A DNA stretch of 64,000 nt from Phytoseiulus persimilis. Lineage: Eukaryota; Arthropoda; Arachnida; Mesostigmata; Phytoseiidae. The position numbers were made by a program, and so were the translations under genes. The DNA is taken from assembly GCA_037576195.1 (NCBI GenBank), contig CM075103.1, forward strand, positions 21,638,001 through 21,702,000, written 5' to 3'. A model generated the notes under the pieces. The model was not told the origin of the DNA. It worked only from the letters and a program-made list of their open reading frames with translations, and searched no databases. Below are positions 1 to 12,300 of the stretch, piece after piece (within the stretch, counting starts at the first letter, position 1; the number at the start of each line of letters is the position of its first letter).

Positions 1-1160
1 AAGGAAAATCGGAAGCAATGGAGCGATTTTCCACAGCTCATCACGGCGAACACATTCAGTCCGGGTCTTCTTCTTGAGTGCTCCCGAAACTATGAAATTT
101 GGTTGTGCGTTCAGCGGATGTGCGGATCCATCCGTGGTTCGAGCCGATCGCCAACTGATTCCGTCGGAGAAACTCTGGTACAAAAAGAAAGACAAGTTGA
201 TGAGTGCCAAGAGGGTCAGAGCTACTCGTGAGTCCCTATATCTACGTTCATGAGGGATTTCCGCCAAATAGAACTCGGGAGCGATGACTCAGATTGAGGC
301 ACCGAGGCTGATGAATTCTTAGCCTTGTGGAAGGGGCGATCGTGAGAATTCCATTTATCCTACTGAAACGCAATCGCAGCGGAAGGTCTGAGGTAAGGTT
401 CAGCTTTGAGCGGAGGGAATACGTGTTGAGCACCACTGCGTGGCCTTTGTTCAGATTTCTTCTGTGGTACTCACAGACCCAGCGAGGCTCCGTGCATAAG
501 CACTCCAAGAGGTCGCACCCGGCGTTACTCATCGTCATTCGTCCTTGTCACGGTTTTCTCGTGTTCGGAGAACTACTTATCCAGTTTGCTCGGTCGAGAG
601 ATGAAAAATTTTCAAGTCTTCGCTCCTCAATTATGGGTACTTCCGAGACGGTAACAGCCGCACAGCAACCTTGTTCCCATCTTTCGCACGACCGGGTGGA
701 CGAACTTCCCGCCATCAATGCAACCCCCAAGCAGAGTCATCTTTTGGAGGAGAAATATCTTTATCATAAGGCCAGTAATTCCTTCTACCTTGTGAAGTGG
801 TATCGCTCAACTCGCTTTCCATAATCAGGAGGGCAGTCAGAGGCTGGTTGCTGGTGGAACGGCCGCATCCAGCCTGGCAACGAATAACGTAGACCTAACA
901 CCTAGCAGATTCGAATTACAGCTTAAACTCGCGCGGGTCCTCTGAGCGGTCACCGGTTCTTTACGCTTCAGGAGTACAATACAGTTCTCGCAACCTCGTT
1001 TTGAAGCTCCGTAGGACCAAGAAGTTGACCCGTTTGCATCTACCTCATATCACTCACAGTGCAGAAAGCCGAAACTACCCCTTGAGAGGAGCTCCTCAAT
1101 CTCTGAAAGCTGGATTCATTGATTCACTGGATTCTGGGTATAATCTCGTGTGCAGAGAAT
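1..1160. other. No gene recognised
   Basis: Short open frames occur on both strands (the longest is about 165 codons, + strand 327-824) but none shows a recognisable domain, a signal peptide or convincing splice sites. A faint chromodomain-like string near 760-820 is too short to call. Confidence 0.4.
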
Positions 1161-1168
1161 CTCAGCAC

Positions 1169-1295
1169 CAGTGTTGGGCAAAATCATAATCATGATTGTG
1201 AATATGATTATGTCCCCCGGGTCCTATGCTTATGATTACGATTATAATCGTAATCGTGATCACCATCATGCCGTGATCATATCCGTAATCATGCG
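1169..1295 (+). mobile_element. hAT-type terminal fragment
   Basis: The stretch opens with CAGTGTTGGGCAAAATC, followed by repeated palindromic TCATGATT-like motifs down to about 1290. Its first 12 bases match those of the complete hAT-type element at 59513-60221 at 11 of 12 positions. That element also has palindromic repeats just inside its end, but of a different motif. Subterminal palindrome repeats after a CAG-start inverted end are typical of hAT elements. No matching right end or target duplication was found, so this is a solo end or a decayed MITE. A hAT transposase relic lies 2 kb downstream at 3380-3840; whether they belong together is unknown. Confidence 0.45.
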
Positions 1296-1326
1296 ATTCT
1301 TCTTGAGAACAAGATTTTCGGCACGG

Positions 1327-1622
1327 TTGAAACGTTGGCAGGGGTTTTCGGGGTCGCTGAGCGCGATGCAGGTGTCAGTTTTCCTCGATGCTTCCGACCT
1401 GTCGCGGAATTCATTGAGAAGGCCAGATTCATGATTGCGGTCTCGCCGTCGACATGTGCTTTTCTGAAGATGCAAGACTTTGGGGGCGCTTGACACATTG
1501 TCGGGGGCTCGTGGGGTCGCTGAACACGATACAGGTGTTAGTTCAACTCGACCTCTCCATCCTGACGAGGAATTCGTTGAGGAGGCCAGGCTCATGGTTA
1601 TGATCTTGGTCTCGTCATCCGA
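1327..1622. repeat. Diverged tandem duplication of a ~130-bp block
   Basis: The block at about 1327-1455 recurs at about 1490-1622 in the same orientation, at roughly 65-70% identity by eye. Shared strings include GGGGTCGCTGA and GGAATTC(A/G)TTGAG. Read on the minus strand, both copies translate to similar peptides with shared cores such as LTP-S-SATP and NVS--PK-L, but in two different frames. This could be an old exon duplication or part of an unrecognised repeat. Confidence 0.5.
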
Positions 1623-1699
1623 CTCCCTGGAAAACCACGATTCTGGGGGAGGTTTGAATGTGGTCAGGGGGTTTTTGGGATTGGCGATCACGATGCTAC

Positions 1700-3350
1700 T
1701 TTTGGCTTTCCGCGATTCGTCCGTCCGTCCTGGTACGGAAATCGCTCATCGCTCATGAGAAGTTAAGTTGATAATGATGTAGAACTACGATCACGTGGAC
1801 TATAGCCTTTTACGAAGTGATCTAATCTGCTCTACCCCGCTTCGCGATTACTGCTCGACGTCCGAGCAACCTGGGAAAGCAGCAAAACACGCAATCAAAG
1901 GATTATGGAGAAGCGTGCCATACTTGAACGGGCATGCGAAGACGCGGCTCCAACCCCACGCACACCTTTGTCGGATCAGGCAGTATTTTCACGAGCCGTA
2001 CACCGAGCTCAACATGCTGCTCCGTCACTAGCGCATCTCAGCCCCAGGGGCGGTTCGGGCGATTCCTTGGAAGCATTTTTCTGACAGGGTGTGCCCGAGC
2101 GCGTGTTTGTAAATGAACTAATAGTTATACACACATTCACTCACCCACTCCCACTTGGGAATAACGACTTAAAGAATCGAGCAGCCTTATCCAGGGAGTT
2201 CAATACGGCACTGCCGTCCAGCGCTTGAGTCGAACGATCATTTTCCCACGTCACCATGAAAATAACTGGAAACTAGGTTCTTCCGAATGTTTCCGTATTG
2301 GGTACACCGACTGGATAACTTTTCCTGCTGGAGAATCAATTGTCCTCCCACAGACGCTGTTGTGCTCCGGATGGTGGCGATTCCATGTCCGAAATAAGGT
2401 TCCGGAACCGCCGTCACAGCGGAAGCCCCCTTCAGATCACGCACGCCATCGATGTACCCGAGTATGAGGGCCTCTTCCGTTCGAATTTTTTTCAGGTCGC
2501 AGTGAAGGCGCAGCTTACGGCTTCGGAGTAGAAGAAGAAATGCTACCGTGCAAGGCTTGTGAGATCCCACCTAGTCGGATGGCTAACTTCGTTAATTGAG
2601 AGAAGACTCCGTATCATGCCATCATCAGTTCGAGGGCTCCCTCCCATGAGCCTGATGGTCACCGTGTAGAAGTTTCACGACCAACTCTCAGTAACGCCGG
2701 CGCCGCCTCCTCTTCCACGAGTTCGACACCTGCGAAGAACTGTCGCTCATGTTTACCTCGGGAACTTTGAGGTGGATAACCGAATCGATGCGGAAATCTT
2801 TTCGCGTGGCGATCAGAACCGTCTCCAGGGAGAAGTTGGACTTCGCTCACACGTGTGCCGACTTACACAGGAGTCAGAAACCTTCCAGGTTTGTTGCTTA
2901 CAGCAGATCCTGACCGCCAGTCCCACTGCTGGGCAAAGAGAGAAATCCGGTGGCCCACGGCGGAATCCCGGTAAGTCCTGGAACCGAGCGGTCACGAGCC
3001 GCTTCGAGTACGCAGGATACGGGAGGTGGCTCTCGAACAAATCCGGACGAGCATTCATGGCCCTCAGTTCGATTTCGTTCGCCTTTGCAAACAGCTCGAA
3101 GAGGCGGGGATCGGAGGGTGATCGTTCGAGCTCAGAGAAGCCGAACCTACCGATGTCATCATCGAGTCAGGAAACATCAAGGCTGAGCCAGACGCCATCA
3201 TTTCCCAACCCAAAGCTCTACTGCAAATGAGACTCACGTTTGACCGGGATACGCGAAACTACGAGGTGAGCTATCTCAAATTAGGATCTGCTGCTAAGCC
3301 CGGCAGTGAGCTAAGGCTGCTGCCGATGTGCCTAACTGCCCTCGGAATCA
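1700..3350. other. No gene recognised; one possible exon end near 3291
   Basis: On the + strand about 3090-3265 has protein-like composition ending in a GAG|GTGAGC donor-like site, but the frame contains a stop and no upstream exon could be tied to it. No domain is recognisable. The rest shows only short frames. Confidence 0.3.
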
Positions 3351-3379
3351 GAGCGAATGCGTCCAGGAAGCCTTAAAAA

Positions 3380-3960
3380 CTCGGATAACACTTCAGCTCG
3401 AAGCACCTCCGCTTTCTTGAAAGCCAGTGGAATTTTTCGTAGCTCGAAATTCCGAGACGAGATGAAACACAAAAATACATCTCTGATGAAGCCCTGCATG
3501 GTACAGGCGTATCAAGAAGTTCGAAGAGAGCGTTCTATCTAAGAGCTGATAGAGATTCTCGCGTCGCGTTGAACCTATCGCGGAAGACATTCAAATACAA
3601 GTTTTGACGATTGTCGGGAGAGCGTCACTCTACGCAATCCGATTAGATGAATCTATTGACGTCTCCAACGACGCTACTGCTTCGTTTTGTAAGGACAGAG
3701 TCTGGGGGGATAACGGAACTGTCCTGTTTGGCTGATATATTCTCTCAACTGAGTGACCTCAACATATGCCCGCAAGGAAAGCAAAACGATGTGTTCTCGC
3801 TTCGAGGAAAGATACGTGCCTGCCAGTCAGTAGCGTAGCCCTTCTTTTTTACGGAGCTTGCAGCTGCCGCTGGTGAGGGAGGGAAAGCGAGGCGCAGGAC
3901 GCTGAAGTTCCTCTCACACGAGGCACTTGCCACAGGAAATACAAGAGCTATTTTGAAATA
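3380..3960 (+). mobile_element. hAT transposase relic (ZBED5/SCAND3-like)
   Basis: Conceptual translation in more than one frame gives hAT transposase landmarks in the right order. A string resembling the region before the catalytic core (KHKNTSLMKPC) comes first. Next is AEDIQIQVL followed by IRLDESIDVSNDA at about 3560-3665, where LDES-DVS carries the first catalytic aspartate of the family. Then comes DIFSQLSDLNICPQGKQND-FSLRGKIRA at about 3735-3825, matching the conserved 'LN-LQGK---IF---DKI-AF' block of ZBED/SCAND3-type hATs. Stops and frame changes make it a pseudogene. Terminal repeats were not located. Confidence 0.7.
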
Positions 3961-3969
3961 CAGGACCAG

Positions 3970-5950
3970 CCCCTTGAATACTTCCTACATCGACAGCGGA
4001 CATCCGAACCACTCGCTTGCGTTCTGGATTTGGTTGGAATTTAGCCGTGCTCGAATTCGGAGGTTCCTTCACTCTCCCGCGAAACATCATGACTTTCTCA
4101 CCTCGTCCAACAAGCTGTGAGCCCCGGTTCTATCGTACACACCAAAAGTTTGGATACCAGAACAGGGTGGGACACAAAAGTTACAAAGCGTAGAGCTATG
4201 GGGAGGACAATTTCACAAATGCTGAGGTCCTTCCCCGCATAGAACGACTTCGTTCTCCATCGCACGAAAGGCCGCAGACATCGAACACATGATTGAGAAA
4301 ACCATCTAAGACCTCGCTGTACATGTGCAAGGTATATCATTCATCCTCAACGCTGACAAACGGCATTTTTTGATCCCACTCATCGTCGTTATGGAACACC
4401 TCCAGGTAAAGAAACTTTGATAGTACCGAGATCTTAAATGCGGGCACTCAGATTGAGCGGGAGTCTGGTTGAATCACCGTCACTAGTTTAAGTTTCCGGA
4501 GTGAGGAGCAGGCACGGCTGCTCTTCGCGAAAAACGAGGCATTCGCATTGCCAAAATGATGAGCCAGATTTTTAGTGAGAAATTGAGGAGCTCACGTCCC
4601 AGGGACTAATCGTGCTTTCTCTCACGATGATCGCTGTGACCTCGTGAATCTGATGCCCCTGGAAACAACAGACGAATTCACAGAAAGAAACAAACTCGTC
4701 GTAGTCCAAAATCTCCTGAGCCTAGCCTCACGGAATTTCAAAATCGAGAGGCTTTAGCTTGTGAAGCATAATGCTGGCTATGCTACTGCTACCAGTGTAA
4801 GGTATGCCAGGATCCCAAGGTATCCCCCCAAAGGCAGGACGACATAGCCAAGGACGATTTTCGAGTGTTCCCGAATCTTGAAAACTCTCCCGAAGAACAG
4901 GAAGACTACCGACGTGCGAGATGGTCCAGGAGCATCGACAATCACTTGAGGATTGTTTCAGTGATTATTTACCGGAATAACAGGATCAAAGAGAAGGAAA
5001 CCTGTGCATAATCAGTCCGTTCGTTGCTGACGTAAGAGGCACCTGTTTGAACCTGGCAGAAAGGTCAAGTATCATGGGCTCGCTGAAGACGATGGCTTGG
5101 AGTGAGAGCGGAGCATCGTGTTCTGCACCAGAAGGCAATGAAGAGACTGCTGACATAGTCAACGACATATACATGCGAGAAAACGTTCTCGGCGGTGACA
5201 GCTATCGAGACTCGATATCGCGGCTCACGCGAGAGGGGGGGGGGGAGGATGTTATGACGACGATGATGATGATGATCATAGTCGCGAGTTTTTCATGACG
5301 CAGTCTACATGGTTTCCAAACCTGCGAACATTTTCCTGATAACACGGAATCTTTGCAGAACAAATCCGTTCATCAAAGTGGTATTCAATCCACCCTTCCC
5401 AATATTATCGAATATCGTGGGTCGTGTTGGACTCAACCCGTATGTCAGGAAACGTGACCAATGGGCCGGGAGTTTTTCCGATTTTGGACCCCAGATTGAA
5501 GATCGTAGCAACGTGATCGTGCACGTCGCCACGATGGCTGAGCGGCAATTACACCGCAGCATATATGTATATGTGTACACCGATTGACACCCGGGTATCG
5601 CCAAGCGGGGAGGAGTGTCATGGTATTCTATGTCCTGAAAACTGTGACCGTTGTCCGCAGTGGTCCTTCGCATCTGAGGTAGAAGGTCACCCGCGCTTGA
5701 GATCGAATATAGCTACCGTGCTTTTCAGAAAGTGAGCCATCCCTTGAGAATGAGCCATACTTCGATATTCGAACGTTTCGGCTATGTAAGCCTTACCCCG
5801 AATAAAAGCCGTACCTGGAACTGAACTCAGCGTGGAGAATCGTCAGAATGGGTCTTAGTTCTCGAATCTGTCTGGTTTACTCAGCGCCAATAGGAGATGA
5901 CGCCTGCGAGCCGATAAGTTCGTCGCACGCTGCTGTTCCAGGTTGGGAGT
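3970..5950. other. Gene-free stretch
   Basis: No recognisable domain on either strand. A G-run followed by a GATGAT microsatellite lies at about 5231-5280. Frames are short and uncharacterised. Confidence 0.4.
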
Positions 5951-5959
5951 CGTTGAAGG

Positions 5960-6300
5960 ACTCCCGTGTTCGATTGTGAAAAGATTGAACGCATTCCCGG
6001 TGTATACTTTCTCGAATCTGAGGGAGCTTCGGCGACCCAAGATGTGATTCGAAAGTGGGCTGATTTGATGTTGCCGCAAATCGTTCGCAATGGGCAAAGA
6101 CGACTCATTTTCTGGGATTCAGCAAGCACCCACCCATCGCGCAAAGACAGTTAAGAATTGCCCCACCACGAGTGCGGTGAATCAGATCATGACACATCCT
6201 CACATGCGCGAACACCTGCGGACTTTAGACCTCGAGATCAAAGAGCCCTCTGAAGATCACTTGCGCCATGGAGTCAATGAATACATAGTCCGCCGGTTGT
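5960..6300 (+). mobile_element. pogo/Tigger-type DDE transposase relic
   Basis: The + strand translates to VIRKWADLMLPQIVRNGQRR then LIFWDSASTH, the 'W-D----H' catalytic block of CENP-B/jerky-like pogo transposases. The adjacent frame continues with APTHRAKTVKN, AVNQIM and then DHLRHGVNEYIVRRL, as in the C-terminal half of that family. At least one frameshift and several stops separate the pieces. The left boundary is not visible. About 70-100 bp downstream (6368-6398) is a CCCTCCCCTGGCTACG terminal-like motif that recurs at 23846. Confidence 0.65.
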
Positions 6301-6399
6301 AGAAAAATACACGCGGCAACTTCGTCAAACCCAGCCAGTCAGACTTGATGCTCGGGGCGGACCGCCCCACCGCCCCCCTCCCCTGGCTACGTTACTGCA

Positions 6400-9359
6400 T
6401 TGACTTATTTTGAAAATTTCGCTCGCCGTCGAAGTCCGAATGGTACGCGGAAGGAGGAAGAGGAAGAACACGGACCGCTCAAAAAGAGGGGTATATACCT
6501 GAAACTTGAAAAGTTAATTCTGCGAAAACTGAATGAGATAAAAAGTCGTGCTTCGTCGAGTTGGGAAACTGGGAGAAGATACGTTAGGCCAAGAGGTCCG
6601 AGAAAACAACTGGAACATAGTCCGGAGACCATGGACCCCGGCAGACACCACCTCCATCCTCGGCTTTCAATGACTGACCGAGATATTTCTCACCAGGACT
6701 TACCAGCTGGGCCAGTCAGTGTCGTATCTTGCTGACATAAGCGACTCTCATGGCACCATCTCAGAGAATCTATGGTATCACCGCGAGAGAAGCAACATCC
6801 TTAAACTGAAAGTTCAGTCGCGTCATAGGAATAGTGAGGAGTACCGGTGCTACATCGACTATGCGGCAGACTCAATCGGTTCCGCAGGAATCCGGCGCCA
6901 TGATTGTAAACGCCGCAGCGGGAATCGCACTGTAGGACTGTCTGACTTCACTCTTTAAAGATCGATCCATTGTTCCGGTCATCGAGGAAGACACTGATGA
7001 TAAAGATTGACAAGGGATTGCATAACCTACCGTGTTCAACCGATGCGACGGCTCCGCCAATAGAGTCGCAAAAAGCCCTTCTCAGGGCTAAAGGAACGGC
7101 CCTCCTCAGGGCCAACAATTCATATGAGATCACTTGCCTGAAACATCAACCCAGCGGAGGCTTTTCAGTGTGAAGGTCGAATGCGGTTCCCGTTATCCTG
7201 GACGCCAGTATCCTCGAAACGGGCATTCCAGTTCGAAAGAACGAGCTGTAGAGCAACGAACGATGGCAGTGGAGAACGTTTCTTGTTCGAGCAGCTCCAC
7301 ACGTCTGAGGAGGTGCCGAAAACATTTTTTAGCCCGCTTCTTCCGTCGTGCAGGTACTTTTCGAGCCAGAAGTACCCGAAAATTCCATGTTTCAGCTCTA
7401 GAATCGATTGGTTCTCATCGGCAAAAAGCTTTTTGCAATTCAAATCAATATGATTTCGTAGGGCTTCCATCCAGCTTTCGGACGCGTCGAACCGCGAGTC
7501 TCTAGCATTCTTCGTTGTTGCACAGTAAGCGTTCAAAGAAAGTCACCCATTTCGAGGATTTTCAGCGCTTCTTCTCTTTCTTTTGCATGGATCATAGGTA
7601 ATCGAGGGAGTTCTGAGAGATCCAAATAAGGCAAAATGAATCATCCTGAGGGAGGTATCGAACCATGCATCAAGATGCGGAAACCTGAAAAACCTCCTTA
7701 TTCTGCTGTACCCTTTTCATGAGCGGGGACTGCGGTGCTTAGAAATGTCCTCAAGCGTGTGATCTCTGGCTCAGTTGGTTTCATATCGACGCGGCCGCCA
7801 GAAGGCGTTACCTGGATAGCGAAGTACACCTCGCGATCTTTTGAAACTCGGCTACTACAGTCAATACACAGCCCCGCAGATCAAAGCTCCGAACCTTTCG
7901 ATGGGGAAATTCATTCGAAGCCATCATTAACCAGTCGATCTGTGAGCCTGAAAACCGGAAATTTTCTCGCATGCTCGATAAAATCGTTAATGATTCATCA
8001 TCAGGTTACCACACACCAGACGAGTATGTTGGATCGACCCCGCGGGAACGCCTACAAGACGGCCCATTTTCGGGTATTCACCATGAAATGGAAGAGAAGA
8101 GCTCAAGTAAACGTGTTGTGGGAACTGAATCTACAAAGATCGATCGGTTCCGTCGTGGCATCAACTCCCGTTTTTCTGCCGATGGCATGGCGAAGGGTGG
8201 AAATGACTCCTCCCATGAAACTTCGATTCTCTCGATCGTTTCCCTGGGGGAGGGCTTCCCATCGTGTTCCCAAATTCAAGTCAAACGGCACATGCGTTCC
8301 TCCGCTGCCCTGGAATGCCGCTGCTCCGCTACGTAAATTTCACTCTTTCTCTGGAACATTTCGCGCGCCGGAAAGTTTTGTTCTCCAGGGCTGATGATGA
8401 TGATCTCCGAGCGAAGCTGGTGCTTGAAAGCTGAGGACGGAAGGTCGGCCCGAGAATTCAGCAAACGAGAACGGCTGCCTCGGCCCCACTGACAATTTTG
8501 TCTGTACTGGAAGAGCAGTCAGGATCGAGTCCATACCCGGAACCCGAATATATTCGGCACCCCCACCTGTTTCACAGGATCTTAGGAGTTCGTTGATCAC
8601 AGCTCGAGATCATCGGAGCAAGAAAGCAGCGTGCCCAACGATGCAGAAATTTAATGACAGATATACCGAAGCTCAGGGCGAAACCAGAGTGGCGAGTATC
8701 AATCCGGTCCGATAAAAACGGAGCCCGGGAATGTTTGAAACGGTCGGAAACATGGCAGCGCTGATGATTCCCGTAGGTCTTCCAGGAGGTCTTTAGATGG
8801 GCCGATATGGAACTCGTAGAGAATGCAGAGAAGTCAAGCGGGTACCTTATGAATCATTTTCCTCTTGCTGATCCGAGCGAAAAATCCCTGTGTTCCGTCC
8901 CTCTGGCTCACTCCGCTCCCGAATTTTCGTGCCCGTCGGCGGAACAATGATGGTGGCGGGAACCAGCAAGACCGATGGTCTTTTCTGTGGCACCTATCAC
9001 ATAACCAACAGTGCACTCCCTGAAACCAACTCGCCGGGACCTAACTGGATGCAGGCAGAAGCTCGCCCCCAGTTCTATGAACATTGAATCGTTGTTCAGA
9101 CCATCCGAAGTAAGAATACAGGAGCCCAGCCTTCTCCAATGCTGTGGTACTATTTGAGGTTATTGGTACGCACCGGTGGTCTCGCCGTCCGCCGTCGTCG
9201 TTCCACTCACCACATAGCAGCCAGCAGCAGCGACCAGCAGCGATTCAGTGAGGTTCGGAGAGACAGTGTTGTCTGGGAAGGAACATAGATTTCTTCAGGT
9301 TCTGATCAGCCTGAATGGATATGTGGTTTTTCTGACTCGCTCACAAGATCACCGACCTT
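6400..9359. other. Gene-free stretch upstream of CDC27
   Basis: Several frames of 60-219 codons overlap in all phases (the longest, + 7735-8394, 219 codons), none with a recognisable domain or supported splice sites. The last 250 bases, CAG-rich around 9220-9245, probably contain the CDC27 promoter and 5' untranslated region, but no core promoter motif is clear. Confidence 0.35.
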
Positions 9360-12300
9360 ATGGCTGCCCACATCAGCGCCGAGCCCGTGCAGGTGAAGTA
9401 TTTTTTCGCAACTGGGACAGCTGCAGACCTCCATCCAACGATATATCAGAGCAACCGTCGTTCGGGTCTCAAACCTCTGCAATCGATGCATGGAGCCAGA
9501 GGAGGCAGGCAGAATAACTGCGCGAGAGGGGCCTTCAGGAACGCTGTGTTGCGTAGTTCGGTTGCGACAGCGTTTCGTATATTTTCCGCAACGCATGACG
9601 GCCGTTTTCCTTCTGATTTCGTCCTGGGTTCTGTTCGAAACGGGTTAATTTGACCATCGAGTCCACGTAGTTTGAAATATACTCGAGGTGCGAGCACATT
9701 CAATTCGTGAGTGCACCATGATTCTCGGGAGAGTGGCGAAAAACTGCATAAGAGAAGTCTGACCAACCGATTGTGATGTAGCAGCCGCTTTTTTGACAGT
9801 TGCGGAACATTCAACAGAGCTCGCTTATTACTAAAATTTCTATGCGACTTCAAGCGGAGAATCAGAGTCGGTTGATTGAACTGTTCGATTGCAAACACCC
9901 TCCCGACACCCGGCATCCGGAGTGTGCTTCGAGATTTAGGAGGCCCGAGGGCATATCCCGTGGTTGTGCTGGTTACATCTGGTCGCTTAGGTCCCTTGTG
10001 AATGTGATCGGTGATGGAATAGAATCTTCTCGGGGAAGGATTAGTGCGAAGCAGCCAGCTGAGTTTGAGAACTGTGATTGGAGATCTGCGAGATCCGGAA
10101 ACTGCTGAGTCTGACTGATTTCACCGCTTTGCAGGCTGCAATCTGGCAGTGCCTGAATAACCACAGGTTGGACGACGCTGTTTTCCTCTCGGAACGTCTG
10201 CATGCCGAGCTGAAATCGGACGAATCTCTCTATCTTCTCGGCACTTCGTACTACCGCGCTGGAAAATTCAAGGCGGTAAAACTTATTCTGAACGGTGAGT
10301 TCTTGTGTATCTTTGATTGCGTATTCAATGTCCCAACTCCATAAACATCCCATTCTCCGATCGAGTCGCTCGCGGAGCTGCAGTGTGTTACTCTCATGCC
10401 CTCCTGGGATTCAGATGAGCTGCTGGCCCCGTTTGAGCGAATCTCATTCCGTGTACGCTCGAGAGAGCAAGTACCATTCAGAACACTCACGAAGCGCTTT
10501 CAATCTTCCAGAGTCGACTCACCCCCAATGTCGGTATCTTCTGGCGAAATGTTGCGTTGATCTGAACGACTTGGTGAAAGCAGAAGCCACACTCACCGGA
10601 AACGTACCTTTTGTACCGGGTCAGAATATCGTTGATGGCATTTGCAAGGTACGTGAGCTGCACAAACCAACCAAGAACCCTCGAGCTGATTTCCGCCAGT
10701 TCAGATGGCCTCCCCCAACGAGATTTCATTCTTTCATTCTTGGTTTCCAGGCTTTCGGTGACAACGCATCTTTTGCTTTGAATCTACTCGGCGAGATCTA
10801 TAGGAACACCCGGCGTCCAGAACGAGCCGTCGAAGCTTACCAACAGAGTTTGCGTTTGAACCCTTGTTTGTGGTCCTCCTTCGAGGCTCTCGTCAACCTA
10901 GGGCAGAGACCAGAACCTTCGCGGGTCTTCGCAGTGGGAAACAATGACGTTATTCTCCACAATCTAGTCGCCACTCCTGTGGCCCCGGCTGCCGTGCAGC
11001 AGAACGTTCTGCACTGCAAGGACAACATCAAGAAAGAGGATTCCACAGAGCTAAACGTAAGCTTATCGCTCGATTCAAATCAGTAGGAGGAGCGGAAGCC
11101 GTGTTGTGTCTCTCAAAGATGTAACGTATGCTTTGCGGGACTCCCAGTGACCTCTATGTCTGTTCTTCGTCGGAGAAGGAAAGCTCTTCTCAGGGTACAA
11201 TTATTTCTCGGGCATTTCAGGCATCAGTTATCACAGGCCAGGACCTCAGCGGTATCAAAGAACTGACGCCGGATCCATCCGGCCCCTCTGGGAATTATGG
11301 CCTGTTCATCACTCCGCCGACACCTCTCATTCACATCTCTGCGCCGACTCCGATAAGGGCAGCCAGGATACGTCTCGACCCTGGAGCTCATCAGATAACT
11401 GCATCGACCCCTATGTGAGTGTCAGTTCCATGAGAAAATGAATGACCCTCGACTCTTCGGAAGAAAAATTAGTTCGGTGGATTCGAGTCGTAGATCTACT
11501 CATTGCGAAAGGATCCAGAGATGATTCGCGCCGGGAAACGCTCTCTGAGCTGTTACATCTTTCTTCGGGACAGGTTCGGATGTATGCATACTCCTGTGTC
11601 ACAGCAGCTCTTCACAAATTCTGAAAGTATGGGGCCACCTTCCACGCCTTTCGGAGTTGCTTGTGACCGTGCAGCGGTGACGCAATCGCCGGATACGGTG
11701 GAAATGGCTCCCCTGAAGAGAACGAAGAAGATCAATCAGTTCTTCGGCCAGAGCACAAGCCATTCGCAAGCTTCGTAAGTAATGTTCGGGCGGGGCGCTC
11801 GGGAAATCCAACATTGGCGTTATGAGAGGAGATAAAATGAACGATATCGATACTTATGCGAAATGTGACATGGAGGTTGCTGATGGACGATCTTTACTCA
11901 AGGTCCAACACGAATCCTCTGACTCCCCGGAGGTCGACCCGGTTGTACACATCGAACTCCATCAAGGAGAATTCCTCGAAAACGTCGCCTAGGAGCAGCA
12001 GGATACTGTCAACTTCAAACCGGACGCCAAGCAAGAAGAAGCCGTCTCCGGAAAAAGGTCCGCGATCTCCGTCGGAACTCGTCGAAGAGCTGAACAAGGT
12101 CAATGACGTCTTCAACATGCAGATGAGCGTGGTGCAGATGCAACGGAGCTCGCTGAACGGCCTGATGCAGCTTTTGCAGTGTGTTGCCAAAGCTCTGATC
12201 CAATTGAGCGATTTCAAGTGTCGTCAGGCCGTTCAAACTCTGATGATTCTACCACCGCAACAGTTCGATACAGGATACGTGTTGTCATTGCTCGGGCAGT

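Noticed and set aside
327-824. Possible chromodomain-like C-terminus (YLVKWYRS) in a 165-codon frame
   Set aside because: Only one short string matches; the aromatic cage and the rest of the fold are absent.
7735-8394. 219-codon + strand frame
   Set aside because: A second frame is equally open over the same stretch, composition is uneven and no family is recognised.
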